A stretch of DNA of 64,000 nucleotides. Source: Paenibacillus nasutitermitis. Lineage in GTDB: Bacteria > Bacillota > Bacilli > Paenibacillales > Paenibacillaceae. Each line of letters begins with the position of its first letter. The first letter of the stretch is position 1. This document shows positions 25,167 through 33,785 of this stretch, piece by piece. The stretch is from NCBI RefSeq assembly GCF_014641075.1, contig NZ_BMHP01000003.1, positions 1,269,275-1,333,274 on the forward strand, written 5' to 3'. The notes under the pieces are model-generated. The model worked only from the letters and a program-made list of their open reading frames with translations. It had not been told where the DNA came from and ran no database searches. Made by a program: the position numbers and the translations under genes.

Positions 25167-26642
25167 ATGAACGAGCAGGTTCGCGAAGCAATTGGATTGA
25201 AGAGAGGGCCGATGTTAGCCGCGCTGCTCATAGGCGCATTTGTTGCTTTTCTTAGCGAAAATTTACTTACCAATGCGTTCCCTGGATTGATGCGGGAATT
25301 CAACGTTTCTGCTTCGACTATACAATGGTTATCGACGGGTTATATGCTCGTGATCGGCGTACTGGTGCCGGTGACCGCATTGCTGCAGCAGTGGTTCACG
25401 ACTCGCCAGATGTTTATGTCTTCGATGGCGCTATTTTTAGCCGGCACCTGCTTGTGTGCAGGATCCCCGGGATTCGAAATTTTGCTGATGGGCAGGGTCG
25501 TTCAAGCTTGCGGGACAGGATTATTGGTCCCGTTGATGATAAATACGATTCTTGCCCTCTATCCTCCGGAACGCAGGGGGGCTGCCATGGGTCTCATGGG
25601 GCTTGTCATCATGGTCGCCCCTGTCATCGGGCCAGCTTTGTCGGGGTTGGTTATCGATACCTTACACTGGCGATGGCTGTTCTACATGGTGATTCCTGTC
25701 GCATTGTTTTCGATTATTTATGCATTCATTTATTTAAAAAATGTTACAGAAATAACCAAGCCAAGGGTCGATCTTTTATCCATTGTTATGTCAACCGTCG
25801 GGTTTGGTTGTGTCACCTACGGTTTCAGCCAGACTGCTGTCTGGGCTGGTCCTGGGAGTTACAGTTTGTTTGCCATAGGCGGCCTCTTCTTGCTCTTGCT
25901 TATTTGGCGGCAGCTCAAGATTAAAGAGCCTCTGATTGATCTTTCCGTATTCCGGTATCCCGCTTTTTCTTTGGTAGCGGTATTGATAGTAGTGCTGATG
26001 ATGGTTTTATTCGCCACCACGACATTGCTGCCGATCTATATGCAGGATGTGATGCAGTTGACAGCATTCGCGACAGGCTTACTTCTGATGCCAGGCTGCA
26101 TTTTAAACGCAATAATGATGCCTGTGACGGGAAAATTATTCGATAAATTCGGACCGAGATTCGTCATAATGCCCGGACTGGTCATGATCGCCCTATCACT
26201 GTGGCTGTTTGACGGTATCGACAGCGATACAACCCGAGGCTCCGTTCTGTTCAATCATGTCCTCTTATTCTTAGGCATATCGTTTGTCGTCATGCCGGCT
26301 CAGACGGCAGGAATGAATCAACTTCCGCGTCACCTGGTCCCCCATGGCACAGCCATATACAATACGCTCCAACAGATTGCTGGGGGAATTGGCATCGCTT
26401 TGTTCGTCGGCATCATGTCGTCCGGAGCCAATCGTTATCTTCACCATTCGCTCGATCCCACTGCGTTTCAAAATAAAACACAAAGTATCGTTGCCGGTTT
26501 GCAAACGGTGTTTGGGATTGAATTTATTCTCGCAATAATTGTTTTGGTACTGGGCTGGTTTATAAATGGCCGTCTTTGTCCCGATTTTTCTCAAAAGAAA
26601 GAACCCAAAAACCATGAGAGCAGAAGCAACGGGGCACGTTAG
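25167..26642 (+). CDS. DHA2-family (EmrB/QacA) drug efflux MFS transporter
   Basis: This 491-residue protein starts at ATG 25167 behind GGGAGGTAG and has 14 predicted membrane helices. Helix 1 carries FLSENLLTNAFPGLMREF, loop 2-3 is short, and the DHA2 motif region QACGTGLLVPLMINTI lies in helix 4. The PPERRGAAMGLMGLV segment and the antiporter motif APVIGPALSGLVID are conserved in proton-coupled drug exporters. It follows the small gene at 24862. The substrate is unknown; no regulator is adjacent. Confidence 0.92.
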   Translation: MNEQVREAIGLKRGPMLAALLIGAFVAFLSENLLTNAFPGLMREFNVSASTIQWLSTGYMLVIGVLVPVTALLQQWFTTRQMFMSSMALFLAGTCLCAGSPGFEILLMGRVVQACGTGLLVPLMINTILALYPPERRGAAMGLMGLVIMVAPVIGPALSGLVIDTLHWRWLFYMVIPVALFSIIYAFIYLKNVTEITKPRVDLLSIVMSTVGFGCVTYGFSQTAVWAGPGSYSLFAIGGLFLLLLIWRQLKIKEPLIDLSVFRYPAFSLVAVLIVVLMMVLFATTTLLPIYMQDVMQLTAFATGLLLMPGCILNAIMMPVTGKLFDKFGPRFVIMPGLVMIALSLWLFDGIDSDTTRGSVLFNHVLLFLGISFVVMPAQTAGMNQLPRHLVPHGTAIYNTLQQIAGGIGIALFVGIMSSGANRYLHHSLDPTAFQNKTQSIVAGLQTVFGIEFILAIIVLVLGWFINGRLCPDFSQKKEPKNHESRSNGAR

Positions 26643-26798
26643 CCTCTCTAAGGCATAACCGGTCATGCAGGAGAATCTCGCCGACTATACCGAATAGTCG
26701 GTCAAGACGAAAAAATTACGTGTCTTGTTAGTTGGGTGACTTTGCAACTCATAACTAATAATGGCTTCAGTTAGTTCTTGTTCATAAAGGTGAACGAG

Positions 26799-27164
26799 TT
26801 ATTTAGTGGAAAGGTCATCAATCGCTTGAATGGTTAATTCCAACGCTTTCATTCTTCTTTCTAAAAGCGTTCTTTGGGGACTACCAGTCTTTGACTTCGC
26901 ATAACTGTTTTCAATTGTTGGAGATAAACCAGTAATAACATTGCGAGCTTCTGCCAACTCTTCCCGGGTGTAAGGATGGGGTTTCTGATTCCAAATGTTT
27001 TCCAGCACGGCTAAGCCGATGTAAACAGCTTTGAGTCGTTTCTTTACCAGGGTAGTATTTGCGCCATTTTGAGTCATCTGGGACAAGGCATTCTCGAGTT
27101 TACTGATTGTCGACTGTAAAGACTTTATGGATTCCAATTTATCTACATTCGATACGTCTTCCAT
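26799..27164 (-). CDS. Hypothetical helical protein with an internal duplication
   Basis: The start is ATG 27164, ten bases after AAAGGA, rather than the ATG at 27173 that abuts it. The 121-residue product is all helix: a coiled-coil N-terminal third (about 8-45), then NTTLVKKRLKAVYIGLAVLE and, about 65 residues later, QRTLLERRMKALELTIQAID, which look like repeats of one helix. Between them is an acidic link. There is no signal or membrane segment. The family is unknown. Confidence 0.6.
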   Translation of the reverse strand: MEDVSNVDKLESIKSLQSTISKLENALSQMTQNGANTTLVKKRLKAVYIGLAVLENIWNQKPHPYTREELAEARNVITGLSPTIENSYAKSKTGSPQRTLLERRMKALELTIQAIDDLSTK

Positions 27165-27485
27165 GGTAGTCATGTCCTTTCTTCGTTTCTGAACTTTTCT
27201 CCTTATAAGAACTCCCTTTCATGCGTCACATTTAATTCTACAACATTTAAGCAAGTGCTAAGGTACGACCATCCTATCCCTTTGATTTCGCAGTATCTAT
27301 TAAAATAAAGTTTAGACTACGTACTTTAATGTTTTTCTACAAGGATGAGGTTTAAATAAGTTTCCAAAGGCCTTGCTCCTAAATACCTTGATAATTATTT
27401 GGCTTGGTTCTTGTTTGTAGATTGTCACCCAATTCCATGAGATAATTAGTAAGAAAGCACTTTCATATAGATGGGGTGTGAAACT
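27165..27485. other. 320-base intergenic stretch, nothing recognised
   Basis: The region separates two divergently transcribed genes. I see no RNA gene, repeat or convincing promoter beyond an AT-rich stretch with GATAAT-like sequence near 27441. Confidence 0.5.
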
Positions 27486-27917
27486 TTGGCTCATAATCTC
27501 GCGGCTGGAATAGTGGTCTTAAAAGACGATGCGGTTCTATTAGTAAAGGATAAATATGGCTGGGGTTTGCCGAAAGGCTCAACCGAAATGGGTGAAACAT
27601 TCTCCCAAGCTGCGGAAAGAGAAGCACACGAGGAGACAGGGCTTAAAATAGTCGCTGGAGATGTTGCTTTTGTTACGGAATATACTTCGAAAAAATATGG
27701 ACTGTATCTCCAAGTTTATTATACGGGCAGCTTGCCTTCAGAACAAAATGAAATTGAAGAACGTGACGATGATATAATTGAGATGCAGTTTGTAAATATT
27801 AAGGATTTACGCAATTTTATAAAATTTCTCCCGTGGGTAATACCGTTGGAAACTTGGATTCAAAATAGAGAATTGAAATATCATTCATTCGATTTAGATG
27901 TTCAAGGGTTTTTATAA
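27486..27917 (+). CDS. Nudix hydrolase
   Basis: TTG 27486 is chosen for the start (GGGGTG six bases before); an ATG at 27471 adds five residues without a site. The 143-residue product has a complete Nudix box (residues about 32-54, pattern G-x5-E-x7-RE-x-x-EE-x-GL, ending REAHEETGL) after GWGLPKG. Nudix enzymes hydrolyse nucleoside diphosphates linked to another moiety using Mg2+. The substrate cannot be assigned. Single gene. Confidence 0.88.
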   Translation: MAHNLAAGIVVLKDDAVLLVKDKYGWGLPKGSTEMGETFSQAAEREAHEETGLKIVAGDVAFVTEYTSKKYGLYLQVYYTGSLPSEQNEIEERDDDIIEMQFVNIKDLRNFIKFLPWVIPLETWIQNRELKYHSFDLDVQGFL

Positions 27918-27928
27918 AAGAGCCATAT

Positions 27929-27957
27929 TAAAAAAATCCCCGCCCTGGAGGGCGAGG
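27929..27957 (-). terminator. Intrinsic terminator of the NlpC/P60 gene
   Basis: On the minus strand CCTCGCCCT-CC-AGGGCGGGG folds on itself and is followed by ATTTTTTT. It lies about 45 bases after the stop of the gene at 28002. Confidence 0.85.
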
Positions 27958-28001
27958 ATGACTACATATCTATGCCTGCTTGGTCAAACCGTGAAAGGGT
28001 A

Positions 28002-29027
28002 TCATAATATCCTGCGTGCTTTGACAAGGCGCTTCATCCATTTTTCATCCAGCTCCATAAAATGAACGCCCTTATCCTTTGAAAAGGTATGTAAAATGGT
28101 ATTATTGCCTGCATAAATGCCGACATGGCCAATATCCAGCCCACGGGCGCTGAAGAACAGCAGATCGCCTTTGCGCAGCTCATTTATGCCGACCTCGCGG
28201 CCCTTCTCTGCCTGATCGTAAGATACGCGCGGAAGCTCCACGGACAATACCTCGTTAAACACACGCCGGACAAAAGAGGAACAGTCGAACGTAGCCGTTT
28301 GATCCGAAGATGCCCCAAATTCATACGGAGTGCCCAGAAATTGTGAGCCGTACGCAATGAGCTGGTCCGCCTGATTCTCTGCCAGCTGAGGGCTGGTGTA
28401 ATTGGTATACAGCGGCTTGGCCGAAATAAACCCGATCCGTTTATCCTGCGTCTGCACCTCCAGCCAATTGCCGTCCATTTCTTTAATGACGTGAATATTC
28501 TCCCCTTTGGGCAGCATCCGGTAGACCGGAACATCCGGCTGGGTGTTTGGGGCTGTACGAAGATTAACGCCATAACGCACCGTATTCTCAAAGCGGGCTG
28601 CAGAGGAAATCGTGATGCTGTCCGCGTAAGAATGCCACTGCACCACATTGCCTAATGTTTCGCTGATGAATCGCAAGGGGACCATGGTGACACCCTTTAT
28701 GATCGCACCCGGCTTGGCGAGTGTTACAGGGGTTTGATTATCATAGGCCGTTGTTTCCCCAATCTTGTAGACAAGCGTCTTGTCGCCCTTGGTCGCCGTG
28801 ACCGTCTCTTTCCGGCTGTCCCAGGTTACCTTGGCTCCTTGTGCCTCCATTATCGAGCGCATCGGAACCAGGGTTGTTCCTCCCAGCTCAACAGGCTCCG
28901 CTGTGAACGCCAGCGGCTTGCCATCCAAGTAGACGCTGCTTGCCGCCATCGCCGTGTCCGTAGACACTGCTCCTGTCACCAGAATAGCAAGCAGCGCGGT
29001 TGATCCGGCTTTGCTGAATCTTCGCAT
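28002..29027 (-). CDS. Secreted NlpC/P60 cell-wall endopeptidase with copper-amine-oxidase-like and SH3 domains
   Basis: This 341-residue protein begins with a signal peptide (about 1-29, ending AMAAS). Residues 32-142 form the copper-amine-oxidase N-domain-like repeat common in Paenibacillus exported proteins (LVPMRSIMEAQGAKVTWD, MVPLRFISETLGNVVQW). Residues 150-206 are SH3-like (VNLRTAP). Residues 222-341 are NlpC/P60 with catalytic C249 (FDCSSFVRR), H301 (DIGHVGIY) and H313. It cleaves peptide bonds in peptidoglycan stem peptides. It starts at ATG 29027 behind AGAGGATG and has its own terminator, so it is probably a single-gene transcript. Confidence 0.92.
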   Translation of the reverse strand: MRRFSKAGSTALLAILVTGAVSTDTAMAASSVYLDGKPLAFTAEPVELGGTTLVPMRSIMEAQGAKVTWDSRKETVTATKGDKTLVYKIGETTAYDNQTPVTLAKPGAIIKGVTMVPLRFISETLGNVVQWHSYADSITISSAARFENTVRYGVNLRTAPNTQPDVPVYRMLPKGENIHVIKEMDGNWLEVQTQDKRIGFISAKPLYTNYTSPQLAENQADQLIAYGSQFLGTPYEFGASSDQTATFDCSSFVRRVFNEVLSVELPRVSYDQAEKGREVGINELRKGDLLFFSARGLDIGHVGIYAGNNTILHTFSKDKGVHFMELDEKWMKRLVKARRIL

Positions 29028-29283
29028 CCAATCATCCTCTCGTAAACCGTTATCCTTATTGGGACGCGGTTAACCAGCAATTGGTTACGATGTAAATAAT
29101 GGAAATTGCAACAGATGGGAAAGTCAACGCCATAACGGATGGAATAGAGGCAAAATGATATTGTTGCTATTAACAAAGCACTTGATTATGATCGGATTAA
29201 TGGTTAACAAGACGTACGAACTTAGCCTGAGGATATGCCACTTTGGAGAATGCCTCATAAATAATGCCTAAGGAGTGGATAAA

Positions 29284-30021
29284 ATGGAGCTTATCCAACA
29301 TAACGATCCAATGCCCATGTCGTTCATGCACGCGGTTCAGGAGGGCGATGTGGACGCATTGCGCCTTCTCCTGCAGGAAATGCCCGGCCTGGCCACAAAA
29401 AGAGGATTAGACAGCAAAGGCATTGCTCGCACTGTACTGCATATTGTTACCGACTGGCCTGGATATTTCCCAAACGCCCCCATAATTGTAAAGATACTAA
29501 TTGCAGCTGGAGCAGATCCAAACGCAACAATGATTGGAGGGCAGTACTCGGAGACACCCTTGCACTGGGCGGCCAGCAGTGACGATGTGGATGTTGCGGT
29601 TGCACTGATCGATGGGGGTGCCGACATTGAAGTGCTGGGTGGCTCAATTGGTGGCGGCACTCCCTTGGACAATGCAGTGGGTTATGGATGCTGGAACGTT
29701 GCTCGCCTATTGGTACAGCGGGGCGCTCGTGTTGACAGGCTTTGGCAGGCAGCGGCTCTGGGGATGATGTCTCGTGTAGAGGAGCTTCTAGTCAATCATT
29801 CTCCGACGGCAGTCGACATTACCGAAGCTTTCTGGCAAGCGTGCCATGGAGGCCAACGCCGTGTGGCACAGTACCTCCTTTCCCAAGGAGCCGACATCAA
29901 CGGGTCTCCTGGTTACACGGAGCAAACACCGCTCGACGCGGCACGCAGTCTCGAAACTCGGAGGGATACCTTGGCTGCCTGGCTTACAAGCGAGGGCGCT
30001 CAATCGTCGGAGCGGGGTTGA
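29284..30021 (+). CDS. Ankyrin-repeat protein
   Basis: ATG 29284 is preferred (AAGGAG eight bases before); a GTG at 29275 overlaps that site. The 245-residue cytoplasmic protein contains about five to six ankyrin repeats, clear in VKILIAAGADPNATMIGGQY, TPLHWAASSDDVDVAVALID, and GGGTPLDNAVGYGCWNVARL, and near the end in VAQYLLSQGADINGSPGYTE. Ankyrin repeats bind partner proteins; no catalytic domain is present. Single gene. Confidence 0.85.
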   Translation: MELIQHNDPMPMSFMHAVQEGDVDALRLLLQEMPGLATKRGLDSKGIARTVLHIVTDWPGYFPNAPIIVKILIAAGADPNATMIGGQYSETPLHWAASSDDVDVAVALIDGGADIEVLGGSIGGGTPLDNAVGYGCWNVARLLVQRGARVDRLWQAAALGMMSRVEELLVNHSPTAVDITEAFWQACHGGQRRVAQYLLSQGADINGSPGYTEQTPLDAARSLETRRDTLAAWLTSEGAQSSERG

Positions 30022-30086
30022 ACACCCACAAAACGTTATCAATGAAACGCTGCTGGATGAAGTGTCTAATATTGACGGTCATCTAA

Positions 30087-30527
30087 CTATTCAGTAAGCC
30101 AACCAGACAATACTCCTGCTCTTTTTATTACAGCAATACGTTCTTCACGACCTTCTATTTTCTGTATCATTTCTATTGCCGTTTTAAAATTAGTAATTAC
30201 ATACCCTGTTGTTTCATATCCTTTTGGCATTTCAGTAAATTTCTTGACCTTAGTTAAAAAGTAAATTCTACACGAGTCGAATTCTTCCCAAAACCAACAA
30301 GCAAATGGAATTCTTTCATCGGTTAATACAATACCCGCCTCTTCCATAGATTCACGATCCAAACCATCATTTATGGACTCATTTTTATCCAGTCTACCTC
30401 CAATCGTTGTTAATACCTTTTCATCTCTATCCCAAGTCAAAAGGATATCTCCGTTTTCTAAGATAGGTATGCAATGAACACCGCTAATGTTTTGGTCAGT
30501 AGGTATTTCTGAAATGAATGTCAACAT
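30087..30527 (-). CDS. Nudix-family protein (second)
   Basis: This 146-residue protein starts at ATG 30527 behind GGAGGTGG. The Nudix box runs from GGRLDKNES to ESMEEAGIV (about residues 43-66) and keeps the RE-x-x-EE-x-G core (RESMEEAG), so catalysis is plausible. It differs from the Nudix protein at 27486 in all flanking regions. Located directly downstream of, and probably co-transcribed with, the nucleotidase at 30558. A nucleotide-pool role is inference from that pairing. Confidence 0.85.
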   Translation of the reverse strand: MLTFISEIPTDQNISGVHCIPILENGDILLTWDRDEKVLTTIGGRLDKNESINDGLDRESMEEAGIVLTDERIPFACWFWEEFDSCRIYFLTKVKKFTEMPKGYETTGYVITNFKTAIEMIQKIEGREERIAVIKRAGVLSGWLTE

Positions 30528-30557
30528 ACTTCCACCTCCACTCCCAAGGTATTATGT

Positions 30558-31121
30558 TTAATCGATTAATTTTGCTTCCAAGTATTCAATATGTTTGTTT
30601 ACCTCAATCCAGCTTGAAGCACGATACACGGAGTCACTAGTAACGGACAAATTATAGGGCTGCTCAAATAAAATAACCGGCTTATTCATAAGAGCAAACT
30701 CCTCTGCATAATGAGGACCGTCATCAATCAAAACATCAATATTAGAGTCCATACATTCTTGAAGCTTGTTTTCGATTAGTGTTATATTGTGATAATTTAT
30801 CTTATGGTGTTTAAGCCATTCAACGGTAACATCACGAAAGAGTAAAGGTCGAGCAGTAATAATTGTTATTTGATGCTTCGAAAATAATTGTTGCAGTACT
30901 TCTACTGCCATCGGTAATGGAGATGAGTTCCAATGAATATCAGATCCATATTTATGATAAACCACGTCACGCTCTGTCTCATTCCAACCATACAAGCGGT
31001 ATAAGTAAAAATCATTGACATCCTCATGTGTTAACGAAAATCCGGAGGCAATATTGTAATAGTGCAAGAAAGCAGAGGTTGCATCAAGAACCGTGTTATC
31101 TAAATCTACTCCAATATGCAA
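30558..31121 (-). CDS. 5'-nucleotidase, NT5C-type HAD phosphatase
   Basis: This 187-residue HAD protein starts at TTG 31121, behind AAGGGGGATAACAT. HAD motif 1 is GVDLDNTVLD (D6 and D8), motif 2 is ITIITARPLL (threonine), and motif 4 is DVLIDDGPHY. The size and the cap between motifs 1 and 2 fit 5'(3')-deoxyribonucleotidase-like NT5C proteins, which remove phosphate from nucleoside monophosphates. It lies 30 bases upstream of the Nudix gene in the same direction and diverges from the APH-like kinase. Confidence 0.85.
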   Translation of the reverse strand: MHIGVDLDNTVLDATSAFLHYYNIASGFSLTHEDVNDFYLYRLYGWNETERDVVYHKYGSDIHWNSSPLPMAVEVLQQLFSKHQITIITARPLLFRDVTVEWLKHHKINYHNITLIENKLQECMDSNIDVLIDDGPHYAEEFALMNKPVILFEQPYNLSVTSDSVYRASSWIEVNKHIEYLEAKLID

Positions 31122-31257
31122 ATGTTATCCCCCTTTAATCAATTCCCATAAATTTCTAGCGATCATACCACATCATGGCTAGCCATGTAAATTGAATTTC
31201 GTGCATGGAAGGTACATGGAAATTAAAGTTGAATCAAGAAGAAGGGAGCTTTTTATA

Positions 31258-32262
31258 TTGCATAATTTTTTCCCATTGGAGGTATCTGTATTATCTTCAG
31301 ATGCACTATGTGATTATATTTCACGAGAATATTTTTCTCGAAATTTAAAATGTCGGTTATACTATAGAGGTTTGCATGACATATATAAGATTATTGCAGC
31401 CAATAAAGAATATTTCTTTAAGGTATACCGTCAAGGTATGAGAAGCATGGAAGAAATTCAAGCAGAAGTTGATTTGCTTAATCATCTTAAATGCTCAGGT
31501 ATTGAAGTTACACTTCCCGTTATGAATCGGAATGGAACATTCATTTCAGAATTTAATACTATAAACGGCATAAGATATGGCGTATTATACACGTCAGTTG
31601 GAATATATGAGTTTAATCAAGTCGAGGAAACCACTGAATTAAACGAAAAATTAGGGAGTTATATGGCTTCCATCCATAATGCTTGGGATACAAGCGATTT
31701 TGGAATTAACCGATGGGATTTAGACTCCCATTCATTTATAGATCGTTCTATGAACGCCATAAGACAATTCTCAACTATTTATGATTTTGACATCAATTTC
31801 CTAGAGGAAGTTGCGGAAAATGTAAAAAAGAAATTAGCCTATTTAACGATCGAAAAACCACAATATGGCGTATGTCATGGTGACCTTTATAGTGGAAATA
31901 TACGGGTTGATGCTAACAACAACCCTATCTTATTTGATTTTGATTTCTGTGGGAATGGTTGGCGAGCATATGATATATCAATGTACGCTTTCCCTTTCGG
32001 CATGGGAAGTGATGTAACAAAACTGAAAAAACGAGAGCGTCGTAAGAATCAATTTTTAAATGGCTACAACAAAGTTAGAGCAATGAGCGAAAATGAAGTG
32101 AATTCTATTGCCCTCTTTATTCCATTCAGAAGAATTTTTAATATGGGTACGCTATACGTTTCTTTTCTTCCTAATACATGGGGAGACTCTGCTGTTATAA
32201 GAAATGTTGACGAAGATATTATTATGCTTAAAAAATGGTTGGAATTAAACCCTGTGTTCTAA
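31258..32262 (+). CDS. Aminoglycoside-phosphotransferase-like (APH/choline kinase fold) kinase
   Basis: TTG 31258 behind AAGGGAG is preferred over an upstream ATG with no site, giving 334 residues. The protein kinase-like fold shows a lysine in YFFKVYRQG, the catalytic loop CHGDLYSGNI (H207, D209, N214) and the metal aspartate in LFDFDFCG (D227). Members phosphorylate small molecules: antibiotics, choline, homoserine or fructosamine. The gene is much AT-richer than the first 8 kb of the window. I cannot say whether it confers resistance; the surrounding genes give no sign of a resistance cassette. Confidence 0.82.
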   Translation: MHNFFPLEVSVLSSDALCDYISREYFSRNLKCRLYYRGLHDIYKIIAANKEYFFKVYRQGMRSMEEIQAEVDLLNHLKCSGIEVTLPVMNRNGTFISEFNTINGIRYGVLYTSVGIYEFNQVEETTELNEKLGSYMASIHNAWDTSDFGINRWDLDSHSFIDRSMNAIRQFSTIYDFDINFLEEVAENVKKKLAYLTIEKPQYGVCHGDLYSGNIRVDANNNPILFDFDFCGNGWRAYDISMYAFPFGMGSDVTKLKKRERRKNQFLNGYNKVRAMSENEVNSIALFIPFRRIFNMGTLYVSFLPNTWGDSAVIRNVDEDIIMLKKWLELNPVF

Positions 32263-32359
32263 TAGCAGATTTTATTTAAGAGAGATGTTGAAACCTGGGC
32301 TGTACAAAAATATTAACTCATTTAACTAACGGATCATATCGTTATAAGGGGGGCAAGTC

Positions 32360-33181
32360 ATGAGTATGGAGGTCCAGCAGTCAATAGCCAGAAGAGTGGA
32401 GTCGGCTGAAACCAGCACGCTTTTCTCCCGTTTAAATGCCATTAAAAATCTGGAGGGCAATCCAGAGCAGGTTTATATAAAACCTTTTGGAAATGCCACG
32501 GCTTTTATCGTAAAGGGGATTCCTGACCCGTATTTCAATTCTGTAAGAGGGTTAACAAGTGAAGATATCGATCTACTGGATGACATGATCGCGTTTTATC
32601 GTGACCATAACATGCCTTGCAGATTCGATATCGCCCCCTTAGTTAATGCTGATTTAATGTTGAAGCTAGCCGAACGGGGATATTATCAGTATGGATTCCA
32701 TTCTTCTTTGTATGGCTTGCCTAAAAAAGAACTGCCTGTGCCGCGCAATATGGATGATGGGCTCAGCATCAGGAAATTGCACGAAAGCGAGTTCAGCCTT
32801 TTTGGTGAAATCTACACAAAAGCGTTTAAAATGCCTGAGTTTTTAGCCCCTTCCGTTACCCGAAACAACTACATTCTTAAAGATATACCCGGTTGGCACT
32901 TTTATCTTGCCAGCTATCAAAACCTTCCTGCTGCCATTGCCGTATTAAACGTTCAAGATGGCGTTGGCTCTCTTGCAGCAGCAGCGACCCTTCCGATGTT
33001 TCAAGGCAAGGGGTGCCATGCAGCCTTGTTGGCCGCAAGAATAAAAGAATCAGAAGAGCTCCATTGTGACTTCGTTATAGGTCAAGCGAGATTCGGTTCA
33101 ATTAGCCAGGGTAATATGGAACGTTTGGGATTACGAATCGCATACACCAAATCCCTTTGGAAAGAGATGCCTGGCGATTAA
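32360..33181 (+). CDS. GNAT-family N-acetyltransferase
   Basis: This 273-residue protein starts at ATG 32360 behind AAGGGGGG. The C-terminal half (about 130-270) is a GNAT domain. The acetyl-CoA-binding loop is LPMFQGKGCHAALLAARI (about 213-230), with the Q/RxxGxG/A pattern partly kept as QGKGCH. The N-terminal half resembles a degenerate GNAT fold seen in long Bacillus/Paenibacillus members. It transfers acetyl to an unknown amine. Single gene. Confidence 0.85.
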   Translation: MSMEVQQSIARRVESAETSTLFSRLNAIKNLEGNPEQVYIKPFGNATAFIVKGIPDPYFNSVRGLTSEDIDLLDDMIAFYRDHNMPCRFDIAPLVNADLMLKLAERGYYQYGFHSSLYGLPKKELPVPRNMDDGLSIRKLHESEFSLFGEIYTKAFKMPEFLAPSVTRNNYILKDIPGWHFYLASYQNLPAAIAVLNVQDGVGSLAAAATLPMFQGKGCHAALLAARIKESEELHCDFVIGQARFGSISQGNMERLGLRIAYTKSLWKEMPGD

Positions 33182-33241
33182 CTGAAAATAAGTTGATACG
33201 TCGCACGGCCAAATAATTTGAACCCGGGAGGATGGAATGCG

Positions 33242-33651
33242 TTGAAAGTGACTCGAATGGAAGCGTTCAGCGACGGCGTGCTTGCCATCATCATTACCAT
33301 CATGGTGCTTGAATTCAAAATCCCCAATGGCCACGATTGGAGTTCCTTGGGCGCCCTGGTTCCCAAGTTCCTCAGCTACGCGGTCAGCTTTGTTTATGTC
33401 GTAATATATTGGAACAACCATTATCATCTTCTCCAAACGGTTCGCAGCTTACATGGAAAACTAATGTGGCTGAATATGTTGTTGCTTTCTCTCCTACGCC
33501 TACGGCGTTGTATGGTATCGTGCTGCTGATTGCTATTGTAGTGGCCTATCTCAATTCATGGTTGTCATGCTTCTGCTTTGTGCTCGTCGCTATCATTTGG
33601 TTTGTGCCTGATCAGCGGATCGAGCGTGTATTAAGGAGCCGGTCCTCCTAA
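33242..33651 (+). pseudogene. Broken TMEM175-family (DUF1211) potassium-channel gene
   Basis: TTG 33242 (GGGAGGATGG upstream) opens with the family signature RMEAFSDGVLAIIITIMVLE and continues to WNNHYHLL...GKLMWLNMLLLSLL. The frame then shifts at about 33490-33500. The next frame resumes with PTPTALYGIVLLIAIVVAY and ends with FVLVAIIWFVPDQRIERVL, the normal family ending. The pieces between are shorter than in intact homologues, so there are deletions as well as a frameshift. Not functional, or a sequencing artefact. Confidence 0.8.
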
Positions 33652-33785
33652 GTTATATTATACGTTCCTGCAACATGTGAGAGCAGGATCGGTCGACTCA
33701 GATCCAACAATGTAGCATAGCGGCCATGAGCCGACCAAAAAATATTCGTGGAAGACTGGCTGGGCTATTGAAATGTGACCCACTA

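Noticed and set aside
31258..32262. Calling the APH-like gene an antibiotic resistance determinant
   Set aside because: The kinase fold is shared by many housekeeping enzymes and there is no mobile context or recognised resistance subgroup signature.
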